IMG/VR virus record: IMGVR_UViG_3300045996_001123
Location: 1-30,840 of that record
Length of the DNA: 30,840 bases
Source of the DNA: a virus
Reading direction: 5' to 3' (one strand)
The notes under the pieces were generated by a model. It ran no database searches and was not told where the DNA came from. It saw nothing but the letters and a program-made list of their open reading frames with translations. The stretch's first letter is position 1; each line of letters starts with the position of its first letter. The position numbers and the translations under genes are program-made. Shown in pieces: positions 13,651 to 22,962 of the stretch.

Positions 13651-15841
13651 CTTATTCATTGATCTTCTCGCTCGGACGGGAAAGTTCGAGACGGATATCG
13701 GTCGTGCCGCGCGAGTAGCAGAGAGGCGCGCAAAAGAGATAGATCGCTCTTTCAGTCGGCTCGGATCACGGATTACCGGCGCACTGGGCGGCATTGCCGC
13801 AGGCTTCTCAGTAGCCGCAATCATCGAAGAGACGAGCAAGGCTGAGCGGGCGCTGGCGGCGTTGGACATTGCCGTTCGAAACAACGCCGGTGCGGCCGGA
13901 GTGACGACGCAACAACTCGCCGACCTATCCTCGGAGTTGCAGCGCCTAACGACTTACGGCGACGATTCGATCCAGGAGATGCAGGCTCTCCTGCTGACCT
14001 TCCGCCAGATTGGCGGTCCGGAATTCGAACGTGCGCAGACAGTGATACTGGATCTTGCGACGGCCCTTGGAAAGGACCTGAACTCAGCCGCAATGCTCGT
14101 CGGTCGCGCCCTTGCCGATCCCGAGAAGGGGATGAAACAGCTGGCGCGTTCCGGGGTCGTGCTTAGCGATGAACAGAAAAAGCTGGTTAAGCAGCTGGTC
14201 GAGACCGGTCGTGCCGCAGAAGCCCAAGGTTATCTGCTTGATCAGCTCGAGCAGCGCTTTGGAGGCGCGGCGCAGGCGGCGAGAAACACCTTCGGCGGTG
14301 CACTGGCTGGGCTGAAAAATGCGTTCGGTGATCTGTTGGAGGCCAAGGGTGGACTTCCAGAAGCTACCGCTGAACTTAACAAGCTCAGCGCGCTGCTCCA
14401 GGATCCATCGACGATCGCAGCTGCGGATGCGCTGACGAGTGGGCTCATCGTGGGCTTCGGGAAAGCTGCAAAAGCGATAGCTGACACTGCTGGTACGTTC
14501 AAGTTTCTAGGTGAGTCGGTTGCGGCCGCCCTACATGGTGCCGCGATCGACGACATCGTGAGGCTGGAGGATCAACTCAAGGAACTGCAAGAGTTTCGCA
14601 GCAAAGGGATCTTCAACGAAGACTGGCTTGACCGGCTGCGGTTCTTCGATAGCAAAAACGGTTTCATCGAATGGTACTCGGATGCAGATCTCGACAAGGC
14701 AATCGCCGAGATCCAGACGAAGATAAAGAGCTTCTACGAACGCGGCTCTAATCGTCCCGTCATTGTTCCGCCTGTGGGTGGCGGATCTGGTACGTCCTTC
14801 ACACCTCCACCATCCGAAGAATTCGTCAAGCTTTCCGAGAAGCTCGAAGAGCAGATCGCGCTCTATGGAAAGGTCGGCAAAGCAGCCGAGATCGCCTATC
14901 AGATCCAATCGGGTGCGCTGGATGAGTTAAGTAAGTCCGAGCAGCAACAACTTCTCGCGCTGGCTCGCCGATACGACGCGATCGTCAAGTCTTCGGATGC
15001 GCAAAAGAAGGCTGCTGAGGAGCAGAAGCGCGCCGTTGATGAAGTCCAGAAGATGACGAGATCTCTGGAAGAGCAGATTGCGACGTTCGGAATGGGCGAG
15101 ACAGCGGTCCTTGAGTACAGACTAACCCACGGTGATCTGGCCAAGGCGTTTGCTGACGGCAGCGAGGAATCTGAGAAGCTCAAGCAAAGGCTGCTGGATC
15201 TAACACGAGAACTTGAGATTATGACTGAGGCTGCTGAGAAGGCGGCTGAGGCGATCGAAGAGTTCGCGAAACAGAATGAGGAAAGTCTAGAGGCAAGCAT
15301 TGAAGCATTCGAAGCGGATGTTGAAGCAAAGTTTAAGAAGGGCGGCGATGCGATGACGGTGTTCGTGGAGGAGGCCGCTCGTGGTACTCAAAACATCATT
15401 GCCGACTCGCTGATCAATGGATTCGATAAGGGTGCAAAGGGTGTACTGCAATCCTTCGGCGAGATGATGGTGAAGATCACTGCGGAGATCGTGGCAGCGG
15501 ATCTAACCCGAAGGCTGTTTGGCGCCCTCGGAACCCTTGGCGGAACCGGAACAGCCGGCACAGGTTGGCTCGCCGCATTCGGTGGTGGCCGAGCCATCGG
15601 TGGACCCGTGCTTGCCGGCACAACCTACCGCATCAACGAACGTGAGCCAGAGTTCTTCCGCCCGCGGGTCGGCGGCAACGTCATCCCACTATCGAAGATG
15701 AACATGGGTGGCGGAATGGTGGTCAATCAGAACTTCAGCGTGCGCTCGGAGACCGGCGAGCGTGTCAGTCGAAGCACAGAGCAGCAGATCGCGGCGGCCG
15801 CATCCCGCGGCATGGCTGTGGCCAGCAGGCGAAACAACTGA
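13634..15841 (+). CDS. Tape measure protein
   Basis: A 735-residue tape measure that sets tail length and helps deliver DNA. The N-terminus (GLGSLFIDLLARTGKFETDIGRAARVAERRAKEID) and the MKQLARSGVVLSDEQKKLV region are the usual signature of lambda-type tape measures. A hydrophobic Gly/Ala segment follows at about residues 47-60. The middle is long and helical with coiled-coil stretches (about 400-600). The C-terminal part is Gly-rich (GRAIGGPVLAGTTYRINEREPEFF). Assuming about 0.15 nm per residue, the tail would be about 110 nm. It starts inside the end of the chaperone frame. Confidence 0.92.
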   Translation: MAGLGSLFIDLLARTGKFETDIGRAARVAERRAKEIDRSFSRLGSRITGALGGIAAGFSVAAIIEETSKAERALAALDIAVRNNAGAAGVTTQQLADLSSELQRLTTYGDDSIQEMQALLLTFRQIGGPEFERAQTVILDLATALGKDLNSAAMLVGRALADPEKGMKQLARSGVVLSDEQKKLVKQLVETGRAAEAQGYLLDQLEQRFGGAAQAARNTFGGALAGLKNAFGDLLEAKGGLPEATAELNKLSALLQDPSTIAAADALTSGLIVGFGKAAKAIADTAGTFKFLGESVAAALHGAAIDDIVRLEDQLKELQEFRSKGIFNEDWLDRLRFFDSKNGFIEWYSDADLDKAIAEIQTKIKSFYERGSNRPVIVPPVGGGSGTSFTPPPSEEFVKLSEKLEEQIALYGKVGKAAEIAYQIQSGALDELSKSEQQQLLALARRYDAIVKSSDAQKKAAEEQKRAVDEVQKMTRSLEEQIATFGMGETAVLEYRLTHGDLAKAFADGSEESEKLKQRLLDLTRELEIMTEAAEKAAEAIEEFAKQNEESLEASIEAFEADVEAKFKKGGDAMTVFVEEAARGTQNIIADSLINGFDKGAKGVLQSFGEMMVKITAEIVAADLTRRLFGALGTLGGTGTAGTGWLAAFGGGRAIGGPVLAGTTYRINEREPEFFRPRVGGNVIPLSKMNMGGGMVVNQNFSVRSETGERVSRSTEQQIAAAASRGMAVASRRNN

Positions 15842-16482
15842 TGCTGATCCCAGACACGACGGAAATATTCCCTGGTTGTCCTTCGTTCGGCTTCACAAGC
15901 GGGCCACGCTACAAGGTCAAGATCATTGAGCGCGAGGGTGGTCATGAACGGCGCACGCGTAAGTGGTCTCGTCCGTTGCACCGATACGTCGCGGTCCCGA
16001 TGGGTAATCGCGCGGACGAAGAGATCCAGGAGATTCTCTACTTCTGGCATGCGATGGGCGGCCAGGCGACCGGGTTTCGTCTCAAGGATCACGCTGATTT
16101 CAAGAGCTGCAAGACGCACGAGACGCCGACGCCGATCGACCAACCGTTTATCTTCATGGAAGACAGTCCGTCGGGTTACCAGATGGTGAAGACGTACACA
16201 TACGGTGCTATGGAGCAGATCCGGGAGATATACAAGCCAAAGGGTGACACGATCCGAGTGGCGAATGAATCCGGCGTCGAGCAACCAGATACCGCGTGGA
16301 CCCTTGACGAAGCGACCGGCCTACTCACGCCGGAGGAGTCATTCGTTGGCACGCCGACGGCTTGGGGCGGTGAGTTCTACGTGTACGCACGATTCGACAG
16401 TCTGCTGGACATCGCGGTCACCGAAAAGCAAATTCAAGCCTGCGATTTCTCACTTGCCGAGATTCGGGTGCCACGCGTATGA
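15841..16482 (+). CDS. Distal tail protein, DUF2460 (GTA-like)
   Basis: A 213-residue DUF2460 family protein, a distal-tail component linking tube and hub in gene transfer agents and related siphoviruses. Matching features are the N-terminal FPGCPSFGFTSGPRYKVKIIEREGG, a central motif FWHAMGGQATGFRLKDHAD, then KTYTYGAMEQIREIYKP and the ending DSLLDIAVTEKQI, DFSLAEIRVPRV. It overlaps the tape measure stop (TGATG) and the next gene by four bases. Confidence 0.9.
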   Translation: MLIPDTTEIFPGCPSFGFTSGPRYKVKIIEREGGHERRTRKWSRPLHRYVAVPMGNRADEEIQEILYFWHAMGGQATGFRLKDHADFKSCKTHETPTPIDQPFIFMEDSPSGYQMVKTYTYGAMEQIREIYKPKGDTIRVANESGVEQPDTAWTLDEATGLLTPEESFVGTPTAWGGEFYVYARFDSLLDIAVTEKQIQACDFSLAEIRVPRV

Positions 16483-17381
16483 GAACAGTCTCTGCGGAAC
16501 TGCTGGCGCATATGCGCGGCGAGCTCGCGACGTTGGCGATATGCTGGACGATCGAGAAGGGTAACGGCGAGGTTATCCGCTCAACCGATCACGATCGAGA
16601 CATCGAGATTACCGTGGGTCCGCGTGCCGGCGTCTATCGCTCGGCCGCAAACATCACCGGCTCTGACGTTCGGTCAACCAGTGATCTGTCCGTGGACAAT
16701 ATGGAGGTCGATGGCGCACTTCCCGTCAATGACGATCAGTTTGAGATCCCTGACATCACGGTTCAAGAGATCGAGGCGGGGCTGCTCGACAATGCGCCGG
16801 TCTATGTCTTCGGTATCAATTATCTTGCCCCGAACGACGGTCAGCTCATCGAGCGGCGCGGATATCTAGGGATTCCCTCCCGCGATTCGGACGGCCGCTA
16901 CAAAGTCGAAGTGCGTGGAATGACGCAACGACTTCAGCAGAATATTGGCTGGACGTACTCCGAGCGCTGCAACGTTGTGGAATTCGGCGACGTGCGCTGC
17001 GGATTCAATGTAGCTGCCGCTACGCGAGAGGCGATCGTCACTGCGGTGACTAGCAGGCGTAGTTTCGATATTGAGATCACAGCAGGGGATCCGCCACCGA
17101 ATCCAACGTACTTCGACGGTGCGAAACTGACATTCACGTCCGGTGACAATGACGACTTCTTCCGAGAAGTGAAGCGGGCTGTTGTTGCTGGCAGCACTCT
17201 GACGATCACCACATGGGAAGAGTTCCCAGCCGACCCAATCGTCGGCGACACACTCACGCTACCCCCCGCATGTGACAAGCGACTCTCGACCTGCCGAGAC
17301 GTACATAACAACATTCTGAACTTCAGGGGCTACGGCGTTTTCATTCCGGGTGTTCTGGCGATGCTGAAAGGCCCGACGTGA
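16479..17381 (+). CDS. Hub protein DUF2163 / BR0599 (gpL-like)
   Basis: A 300-residue baseplate-hub protein with an N-terminal DUF2163 domain and a C-terminal BR0599-type domain. Four cysteines, C164 and C174 (ERCNVVEFGDVRCGF) and C265 and C272 (PACDKRLSTC), are spaced like the iron-sulfur ligands of lambda minor tail protein L. The final NNILNFRGYGVFIPG is the usual end of the family. An Fe-S cluster is therefore likely but inferred. It overlaps both neighbours by ATGA-type junctions. Confidence 0.88.
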   Translation: MRTVSAELLAHMRGELATLAICWTIEKGNGEVIRSTDHDRDIEITVGPRAGVYRSAANITGSDVRSTSDLSVDNMEVDGALPVNDDQFEIPDITVQEIEAGLLDNAPVYVFGINYLAPNDGQLIERRGYLGIPSRDSDGRYKVEVRGMTQRLQQNIGWTYSERCNVVEFGDVRCGFNVAAATREAIVTAVTSRRSFDIEITAGDPPPNPTYFDGAKLTFTSGDNDDFFREVKRAVVAGSTLTITTWEEFPADPIVGDTLTLPPACDKRLSTCRDVHNNILNFRGYGVFIPGVLAMLKGPT

Positions 17382-17809
17382 TCACTGCTGATCAACTGAT
17401 TACCGCTGCGCGTTCCCTGAAGGGAGTGCCTTGGCATCATCAAGGCCGGACCAAGAATGGCGTTGACTGCGCTGGATTCGTCGATCTGGCGACAAAGACT
17501 GCCGGTCACGATATGGAGGAGTATCTGGGCCAGCGTGCACCGAAAAACTACTCGCGCAGCGCCAGCCCGGTGTTGCTTGAACTTACTGCGAAGTATGGCG
17601 AGCGAATCTCTAAGCCCTGTCCGGGTTGCCTAGTCTTGTTCAAGTTTGACGGTGAGATCCACCCACGGCATTACGGCATCGTGACCTATGACGGTTACGT
17701 CATACACGCGAACTCCATGCATGGTGGTGTCATGGAGCATGGATTGAGGGCGCAGTGGGCCCGATGGGTACATTCATACTGGAAAATTCCTGGAGTGCTT
17801 TACCCATGA
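17378..17809 (+). CDS. NlpC/P60 tail peptidase
   Basis: A 143-residue cysteine peptidase that probably cuts host peptidoglycan stem peptides during DNA entry. The catalytic Cys is C31 in GVDCAGFV, and the catalytic His is H98 in RHYGIVTYDG. IHANSMHGGVMEH (from about residue 109) supplies the remaining active-site strand. It corresponds to GTA gp14 or the C-terminal domain of lambda K. The overlap with the upstream hub gene and downstream cupin gene indicates co-translation. Confidence 0.9.
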   Translation: MITADQLITAARSLKGVPWHHQGRTKNGVDCAGFVDLATKTAGHDMEEYLGQRAPKNYSRSASPVLLELTAKYGERISKPCPGCLVLFKFDGEIHPRHYGIVTYDGYVIHANSMHGGVMEHGLRAQWARWVHSYWKIPGVLYP

Positions 17810-18258
17810 AGGGACTGGTTGAGTTCGCAAGAAGCGTTCTCACAATGTCGTTCGCCGACTTTCGGCCGCCACCAGATGCGCTGCGGGCCTATCGCATAGG
17901 GACGGCGGAGTTCCACACCCTTATTCTCTTTCGACAGGGGCAGTATCAGGTGGAGTACATCACGTGCTCGCCATCTCCTGGAAATGTCTCGGTTGTGCCT
18001 GAGCACAGCCATCCAAATGTGAATTCCATCGACATGTTTGTGCACGGCCAAGTCGGCCCACTCAGTGGAGTGGTTCACTGTCCGTACGGCAGTAAAAGGC
18101 GTATCCCGCACGGTGTTTTACACGGCGCTACAGTGGGCGAGGCGGGTAGCGCAATCTTGTGCTTCCAGCAGTGGATCAACGGCATTGAACCGACAAGCAT
18201 TGCGCTCGACTGGCGCGGACCTGATCACCATGAGGTCCGCGCCGTGCGGCTAGGCTGA
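17806..18258 (+). CDS. Cupin-like protein, copy 1
   Basis: A 150-residue protein with cupin-like features. QGQYQVEYITC is followed by VVPEHSHPNVNSIDMFVHGQVG (H67, H69, D76 as candidate metal ligands), then RRIPHGVLHGATVGEAG (H102, H106). The C-terminal CFQQWINGIEPTSIALDWRG matches its neighbour closely. Cupins can bind metals or sugars, isomerise sugars or serve as structural beta barrels. ATG 17806 (ATGA with the peptidase stop) is chosen over the upstream in-frame ATG. It sits inside the conserved hub-peptidase-tip gene run, where this gene is not normally found. Confidence 0.6.
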   Translation: MKGLVEFARSVLTMSFADFRPPPDALRAYRIGTAEFHTLILFRQGQYQVEYITCSPSPGNVSVVPEHSHPNVNSIDMFVHGQVGPLSGVVHCPYGSKRRIPHGVLHGATVGEAGSAILCFQQWINGIEPTSIALDWRGPDHHEVRAVRLG

Positions 18259-18746
18259 TGGAGTTCGATAGCCTTCCAAGTTTCGCGCGATGGTTTCTGT
18301 CGCAGCCATTCAGGGCACTTCGTCCACCGCGTTCACTCGTGTACTTCTACCAAACAGAAGGTGGCGTCGTCATAAGCACTGTGCTTTGCAGGCATGGGCA
18401 ATACCAAGTCGAGTTATTCGCTGGTCCTGGTCCTGGGTTCTTTCCTCCTCATCGTCACCCGAATGTGGATAGCATCGAAGTAATGTTGGGTGGGGATGTC
18501 GGGTTCAGAGTTGGCGAGCGCACCGTGTTCAGCGAGGCGCAGCTCGCATCGACCGCGTCGGATGGGGCAAGCCTCGTGACAGGTCAGCGTATACGCGTGC
18601 GTCCTACAGACCAACATGGCGCAAGCGTCGGCGAGGCCGGCGGTGCGTTCCTGTCAATTCAGCGCTGGCTCAATGATGTTGAGCCGACGTCAGTTGGCTT
18701 GGACTGGGATGGCCCTGCGCATCTCGCTATCCGTGGCGTTGCATGA
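18258..18746 (+). CDS. Cupin-like protein, copy 2
   Basis: A 162-residue paralogue of the previous gene. RHGQYQVELFAGPG, PPHRHPNVDSIEVMLGGDVGF (H65, H67, E74) and VRPTDQHGASVGEAGGA (H120) follow the two cupin motifs better than copy 1 does. The end WLNDVEPTSVGLDWDGPAHLAIRG is shared with copy 1. It overlaps the upstream gene by one base and the tip gene by four. Tandem duplication with divergence at the metal-site region suggests specialisation. Function is unknown. A role at the tail tip or in host-surface binding is inferred from position. Confidence 0.62.
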   Translation: MEFDSLPSFARWFLSQPFRALRPPRSLVYFYQTEGGVVISTVLCRHGQYQVELFAGPGPGFFPPHRHPNVDSIEVMLGGDVGFRVGERTVFSEAQLASTASDGASLVTGQRIRVRPTDQHGASVGEAGGAFLSIQRWLNDVEPTSVGLDWDGPAHLAIRGVA

Positions 18747-21700
18747 GCAATACCGGTCAAGCCGCCTCCGCCATTGTCGGCGGCATAATCGGTTACATCG
18801 TTGGAGGTCCTTCCGGTGCAGCCTACGGAATCCAACTTGGCTTGCTGGCCGGCCAGGTTCTGTTTCCAACTCAGCTGCCACAACAGTTCGGGCCAAGAAT
18901 GGAGGACATGGCGAGTACCACCGCTCAAGTCGGCGTGCCAGTCATAGAGACGTGGGGAACCATTACTGTCCCAGGCACTGTCATGTGGCTTGGTCCGTTG
19001 GTCGAAGTTGCGACGACCGAGGAGTTAGGCGGCAAAGGCGGGCCGGAACAGCAGCAGACGACCTACACCTATTTTCAATCGATTGCCGTTGGACTATGCG
19101 GATCCTTCAACCGACCTATCGGCGGAATTCTACGAATCTGGGAGAACGGAAAGCTCGTCTACGACTTACGTCCCCAGCAGGATGACGAAACGGCGCAGGA
19201 GTTCTTAGAGCGCACCGAAGCGTCGGTCCGTTTCGCAGCTCGGCTGACGGTCTACACCGGCGCAATTGATCAGATGCCGGATCCGGTGATTGAAGGCGTC
19301 GAAGGCGTCGGCAATGTACCGGCTTTTCGAGATCTCGCCTATGTCACGTTCTACGAACGACAGCTAACAGACGATCAGGCAAGGCGCCATCCACAGTGGC
19401 GTTTCGAAGTCTTTGACGGAGTAAGCGAGCCGGAACGGATTGCACCGACTATATCGTCCGATGGGCCGATGGACAGCTTTCAGAATAATCACCTCCTAGT
19501 GGACTGGGCGCGAGGTCGATACATCGTACTTGATCAAACGGGTGGTGCTGACGAGGAAGGATTTCGCGAGTTCCGACTGGAAGATAATACTGAGCTCCGG
19601 CAGGTTCTGTTCACTGACGCTTTAGCGTCAACCCCGCGTCCATTTCCCGATCTGGGTGTCGGCGCGATGACGATCGGCCGCCTCGGCCACATCTACTTTT
19701 GCTGGTTTACGAGTGGAAGCGAGGTCGCGATAGCTCGCCTCAATCCAGATACGCTGGTGGTGGAGAACCTGAGACTGGGTGGGGGGTCAGAGGCGTTCTG
19801 GCGGGAAGCAGTCACGATGTACGTTCCCGGGTACTTCGACGTCATAGTTGCCGTCTCTCTGCTGGGACCTCATTTCTCGTGGTACGACGGAATGACCATG
19901 GATGGCTTCACGTTCTGGACGCCGGGAAGTCCGTATGATCAGGGAAAGGTCTGCCGCGGTGGCAATACTTTCTTTCGTGAATATGCGTACGCCCTAGCGT
20001 TAGCTTCTGACTCGACGGTATCACCGGCACTGCTGCTTCGTCGTGTGACAGCACAGTATTCGGTCCTTTTTGTGCATCTCAGTTTGTCGCAAGAGTCGAT
20101 CGGTTCTATCGATGCGGTGGAGATAGATCCGACTTGGACACGCTTTGTCCAATGCCCTGTCTTTCTGTTCGATGTATGGGATCAAACTCTCCTCATCGGC
20201 GTAACGGGTGGCGATGATATTGGGAGCCCGGCCTACTCGCGGTTGCTCAAGTGGGATCCAGAGACCAATACGATTCTCTGGAACATTGAGACAACCCTGC
20301 CGTCAGTTCACTCGAACATGAACCTTGGCCGTGTGCAGAATCACGCGCTCTCTTGGCCTGCCGGCGGAGGCACTCGGTACCTAGATACCAGAGATGGAAC
20401 CTACGTAGACATCTCTTGGCTTGCTGAGGGTCAGGCGGGAACGTTTGTAGGTCAGACAGTTTTCGATGCCGGGACAAATCGAATGGTCACATTCGAGACC
20501 GGCGTGGGTCCCGTGGTGCTGGAGTTCGGTGCGCCGTCGCCTGAGGACGTATCGTTGGCGACAATCGTCGCCCGCGTATGTGGCGACTGTGGGTTGACGC
20601 CTGATGACATCAATGTGTCTGACCTGGAGCCGATTTTTATTCACGGCTACGCCCGGACAAGGCCGATGGCCGGTCGTGGTGCCATCGAGCCGACTCGTAT
20701 GATCGGTTTCTGGGACGCGGTGGAGTCGGACGGTGTCCTCAAGTTCGTGACCCGAGGAAAGGCGGCTGTTGCGACGATCACTTCAGATGAGATGGGCGCG
20801 CACGAGTCCGGTCAGGACGACCCGCCATTGATCACCACGCGCAAGCTCGACGCTGTCGATCTGCCGCGGATGATGCGGGTCCACTACATCGCCCCGAGTC
20901 GGGACTACGAGCCCGGCGAACAGATCAGTCCGGTGCGCCTTACTACGGACGCCGTCAACGATGTTGATGTCGATCTGGTGGCCGCCCTTGATGACGATCA
21001 GGCGGCGCAGATCGCAGAAATTATTTGGGCGGACGCCTGGCGCGCCAGATGGATTCACGACATCTCATTCGATCGGTACTGGACTGAGTTAGAACCGGCC
21101 GATGCAGTCGTAGTACCGGTTGATGGACGCAATGAGCGAATGAGGATCGGCGCAATTACGTCGTCCGACTTAATTCTGCGACGTGCCGAATTGGTTCGTG
21201 ATGATGATGGCGCCTACGAGTCCACTGCGGTTGCAGACGTTCCGCAACGCCAACCCAGTCGATTGACGTTGCAAGCCGAGACCGAGCTTCTGCTGATGGA
21301 CCTGCCGGCACTCCGTGAAGTGGACGACGACGCCGGAATCTACGCCGCCACTAGGCGGTCAGGAATAGGCACCACATGGACGGGCGCGGTTATCTATCGC
21401 AGCCCCGACGGCCTTGGCTCATGGGTGCAAGTGGGTTCCGTCGTTAATGAGGCTACCACCGGACGGATCAACACCGCGCTTCCTGCCGGTATCACGAGCA
21501 CGTGGGACTACGAGAACTCAATCGACGTGATCGTGCCTGCAGGCACCACGCTGGAGAGTCGCACAGAGGATGCAGTGCTGCTCGGGGCGAACGCCGCGGC
21601 CATCGGCGTCAACGGTCGATGGGAGATCGTGCAGTTTCAAAACGCCGAACTGGTGGCGTCGAATCGGTATCGGCTGACCACGCTTTTGCGCGGCCGTCGT

Positions 21701-22216
21701 GGCACTGAGCACATCGTCGGCACGAGCGAAGTGAACGATTTCTTCGTGCTCGTCTCGGGCCCAGGAATCATTCGATTGCCGCTCACGACCGGCCAAATTG
21801 GCGCAGAGCTGTTCTATCGCGCGGTAACGTTTGGATCTCAGTTCGTTGCCTCGACGAGCCAATCGTTCACGGGTACCGGTATGGCGCTCGAAACCTTCTC
21901 GCCAGTGCACATCCTTGGGGAGCGGGATGAGATCACGGATGATCTGACAATCACCTGGATTCGTCGCGATCGTCTGCATCAGACCATGCGCAGCGGCGTG
22001 GATGTGCCTAACTCGGAAGCGAGCGAATCCTATTCGATCGACATCATGGACGCCGACACTGTCGTTCGTACCCTCACGAGCTCCACCACGTCGGTGGTGT
22101 ACACCGAGGCTCAACAAACAACCGACTTTGGCGGGCCTGTCTCTGAAGTGACAGTGCGCGTCTATCAATTGTCCGCGATCGTAGGCCGCGGAACGCCTGG
22201 GGTAGCAACAGTATGA
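18743..22216 (+). CDS. Tail tip / host-specificity protein (GTA gp15-like)
   Basis: A 1157-residue tip protein. Residues 1-40 are Gly/Ala-rich and hydrophobic (IVGGIIGYIVGGPSG). Residues 60-225 match the conserved N-terminal tip domain (VPVIETWGTITVPGTVMWLG, AVGLCGSFNRPIGGILRIWENGKLVYD). About 235-600 is an inserted beta-rich region with propeller-like repeats. From 601 the standard domain resumes (SLATIVARVCGDCGLTPDDINVSDL, then RKLDAVDLPRMMRVHYIAPSRDYE). About 840-1157 is the beta-rich C-terminal part (RLTTLLRGRRGTEH). It starts on an ATGA overlap with the second cupin. It likely pierces the envelope and contacts the receptor. Confidence 0.88.
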   Translation: MSNTGQAASAIVGGIIGYIVGGPSGAAYGIQLGLLAGQVLFPTQLPQQFGPRMEDMASTTAQVGVPVIETWGTITVPGTVMWLGPLVEVATTEELGGKGGPEQQQTTYTYFQSIAVGLCGSFNRPIGGILRIWENGKLVYDLRPQQDDETAQEFLERTEASVRFAARLTVYTGAIDQMPDPVIEGVEGVGNVPAFRDLAYVTFYERQLTDDQARRHPQWRFEVFDGVSEPERIAPTISSDGPMDSFQNNHLLVDWARGRYIVLDQTGGADEEGFREFRLEDNTELRQVLFTDALASTPRPFPDLGVGAMTIGRLGHIYFCWFTSGSEVAIARLNPDTLVVENLRLGGGSEAFWREAVTMYVPGYFDVIVAVSLLGPHFSWYDGMTMDGFTFWTPGSPYDQGKVCRGGNTFFREYAYALALASDSTVSPALLLRRVTAQYSVLFVHLSLSQESIGSIDAVEIDPTWTRFVQCPVFLFDVWDQTLLIGVTGGDDIGSPAYSRLLKWDPETNTILWNIETTLPSVHSNMNLGRVQNHALSWPAGGGTRYLDTRDGTYVDISWLAEGQAGTFVGQTVFDAGTNRMVTFETGVGPVVLEFGAPSPEDVSLATIVARVCGDCGLTPDDINVSDLEPIFIHGYARTRPMAGRGAIEPTRMIGFWDAVESDGVLKFVTRGKAAVATITSDEMGAHESGQDDPPLITTRKLDAVDLPRMMRVHYIAPSRDYEPGEQISPVRLTTDAVNDVDVDLVAALDDDQAAQIAEIIWADAWRARWIHDISFDRYWTELEPADAVVVPVDGRNERMRIGAITSSDLILRRAELVRDDDGAYESTAVADVPQRQPSRLTLQAETELLLMDLPALREVDDDAGIYAATRRSGIGTTWTGAVIYRSPDGLGSWVQVGSVVNEATTGRINTALPAGITSTWDYENSIDVIVPAGTTLESRTEDAVLLGANAAAIGVNGRWEIVQFQNAELVASNRYRLTTLLRGRRGTEHIVGTSEVNDFFVLVSGPGIIRLPLTTGQIGAELFYRAVTFGSQFVASTSQSFTGTGMALETFSPVHILGERDEITDDLTITWIRRDRLHQTMRSGVDVPNSEASESYSIDIMDADTVVRTLTSSTTSVVYTEAQQTTDFGGPVSEVTVRVYQLSAIVGRGTPGVATV

Positions 22217-22893
22217 CGACACCGATTCTTGAGCTTGACGAACTAGCGGCAGCACAGAGTCAGCCCGAGGTCATCGTCAACGCGGCGTTTCGCGCGCTCG
22301 AGGCGGCGATCAACATTCAGGCGCTCGGATATCAGAATGATCCACCTGGATCACCGGCCGAGGGCGACCGCTACTTGGTGGGAGCCACGCCGACGGGGGC
22401 GTGGGTTGGTCATGCTCAAGAAGTGGCGTACTACTCGGGAGGTTGGCAATTTTTGGATCCGCTGCCGGGGTGGCGTGCTTATGTGCCTGGTGACAGCGAG
22501 TACGTCTTTGATGAGAGCAGCTCCGGATACTGGGAGCCTGGCGGTGGAGGAGGGGCGCCACCGTATGACGTGGGCGCCATGGTTGCTGGCGTTCCTGACG
22601 CAAGCGCCGTGTGCTTGCGATACGCATTCCCGCGTGAGGTCACGTTCGCTGCCGGGCTCTCCCCATCACAGGGCGTTGCGAACGTGGCAGCCACTGGCGA
22701 TACAGACTTCGACATCCAGGTAAACGGAGTCAGCGTCGGCACCATGTCCTTCGGTGCGGCGGCGGATGTGGCGACATTCGATATGAGTTCCGAGACGGTT
22801 TGCGAGGTGGGCCACGTCCTGACTGTGGTCGCGCCCGCTTCGCCGGATGCGACTCTGGCCGATATCTCCTTTGTGCTAGCTGGCACGCGCTGA
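22213..22893 (+). CDS. DUF2793-domain tail-associated protein
   Basis: A 226-residue protein. Residues 1-110 match DUF2793: LAAAQSQPEVIVNAAFRAL, then NDPPGSPAEGDRYLVGATPTGAWVGHAQEVAYY, then WQFLDPLPGWRAYV. After a Gly-rich linker (about 113-119) the second half (AVCLRYAFPREVTFAAGLSPSQGVAN) is a beta-sandwich-like domain common at the ends of phage tail genes. It is coupled to the tip gene (ATGA). It is probably a fibre-base or receptor-contact accessory protein (inference). Confidence 0.8.
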   Translation: MTTPILELDELAAAQSQPEVIVNAAFRALEAAINIQALGYQNDPPGSPAEGDRYLVGATPTGAWVGHAQEVAYYSGGWQFLDPLPGWRAYVPGDSEYVFDESSSGYWEPGGGGGAPPYDVGAMVAGVPDASAVCLRYAFPREVTFAAGLSPSQGVANVAATGDTDFDIQVNGVSVGTMSFGAAADVATFDMSSETVCEVGHVLTVVAPASPDATLADISFVLAGTR

Positions 22894-22920
22894 CCAAGCA
22901 GTTGAGTCCATTCTCTTCTC

Positions 22921-22945
22921 AACCCGCCCAAGTGGCGGGTTTCTC
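22921..22945 (+). terminator. Stem-loop before the fibre genes
   Basis: AACCCGCC (22921-22928) pairs with GGCGGGTT (22934-22941) over a 5-base loop, then TCTCATTTC. The T run is broken, so it is probably a partial terminator between the tail tip and fibre genes. Confidence 0.65.
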
Positions 22946-22962
22946 ATTTCTGAGGTCTCAAA

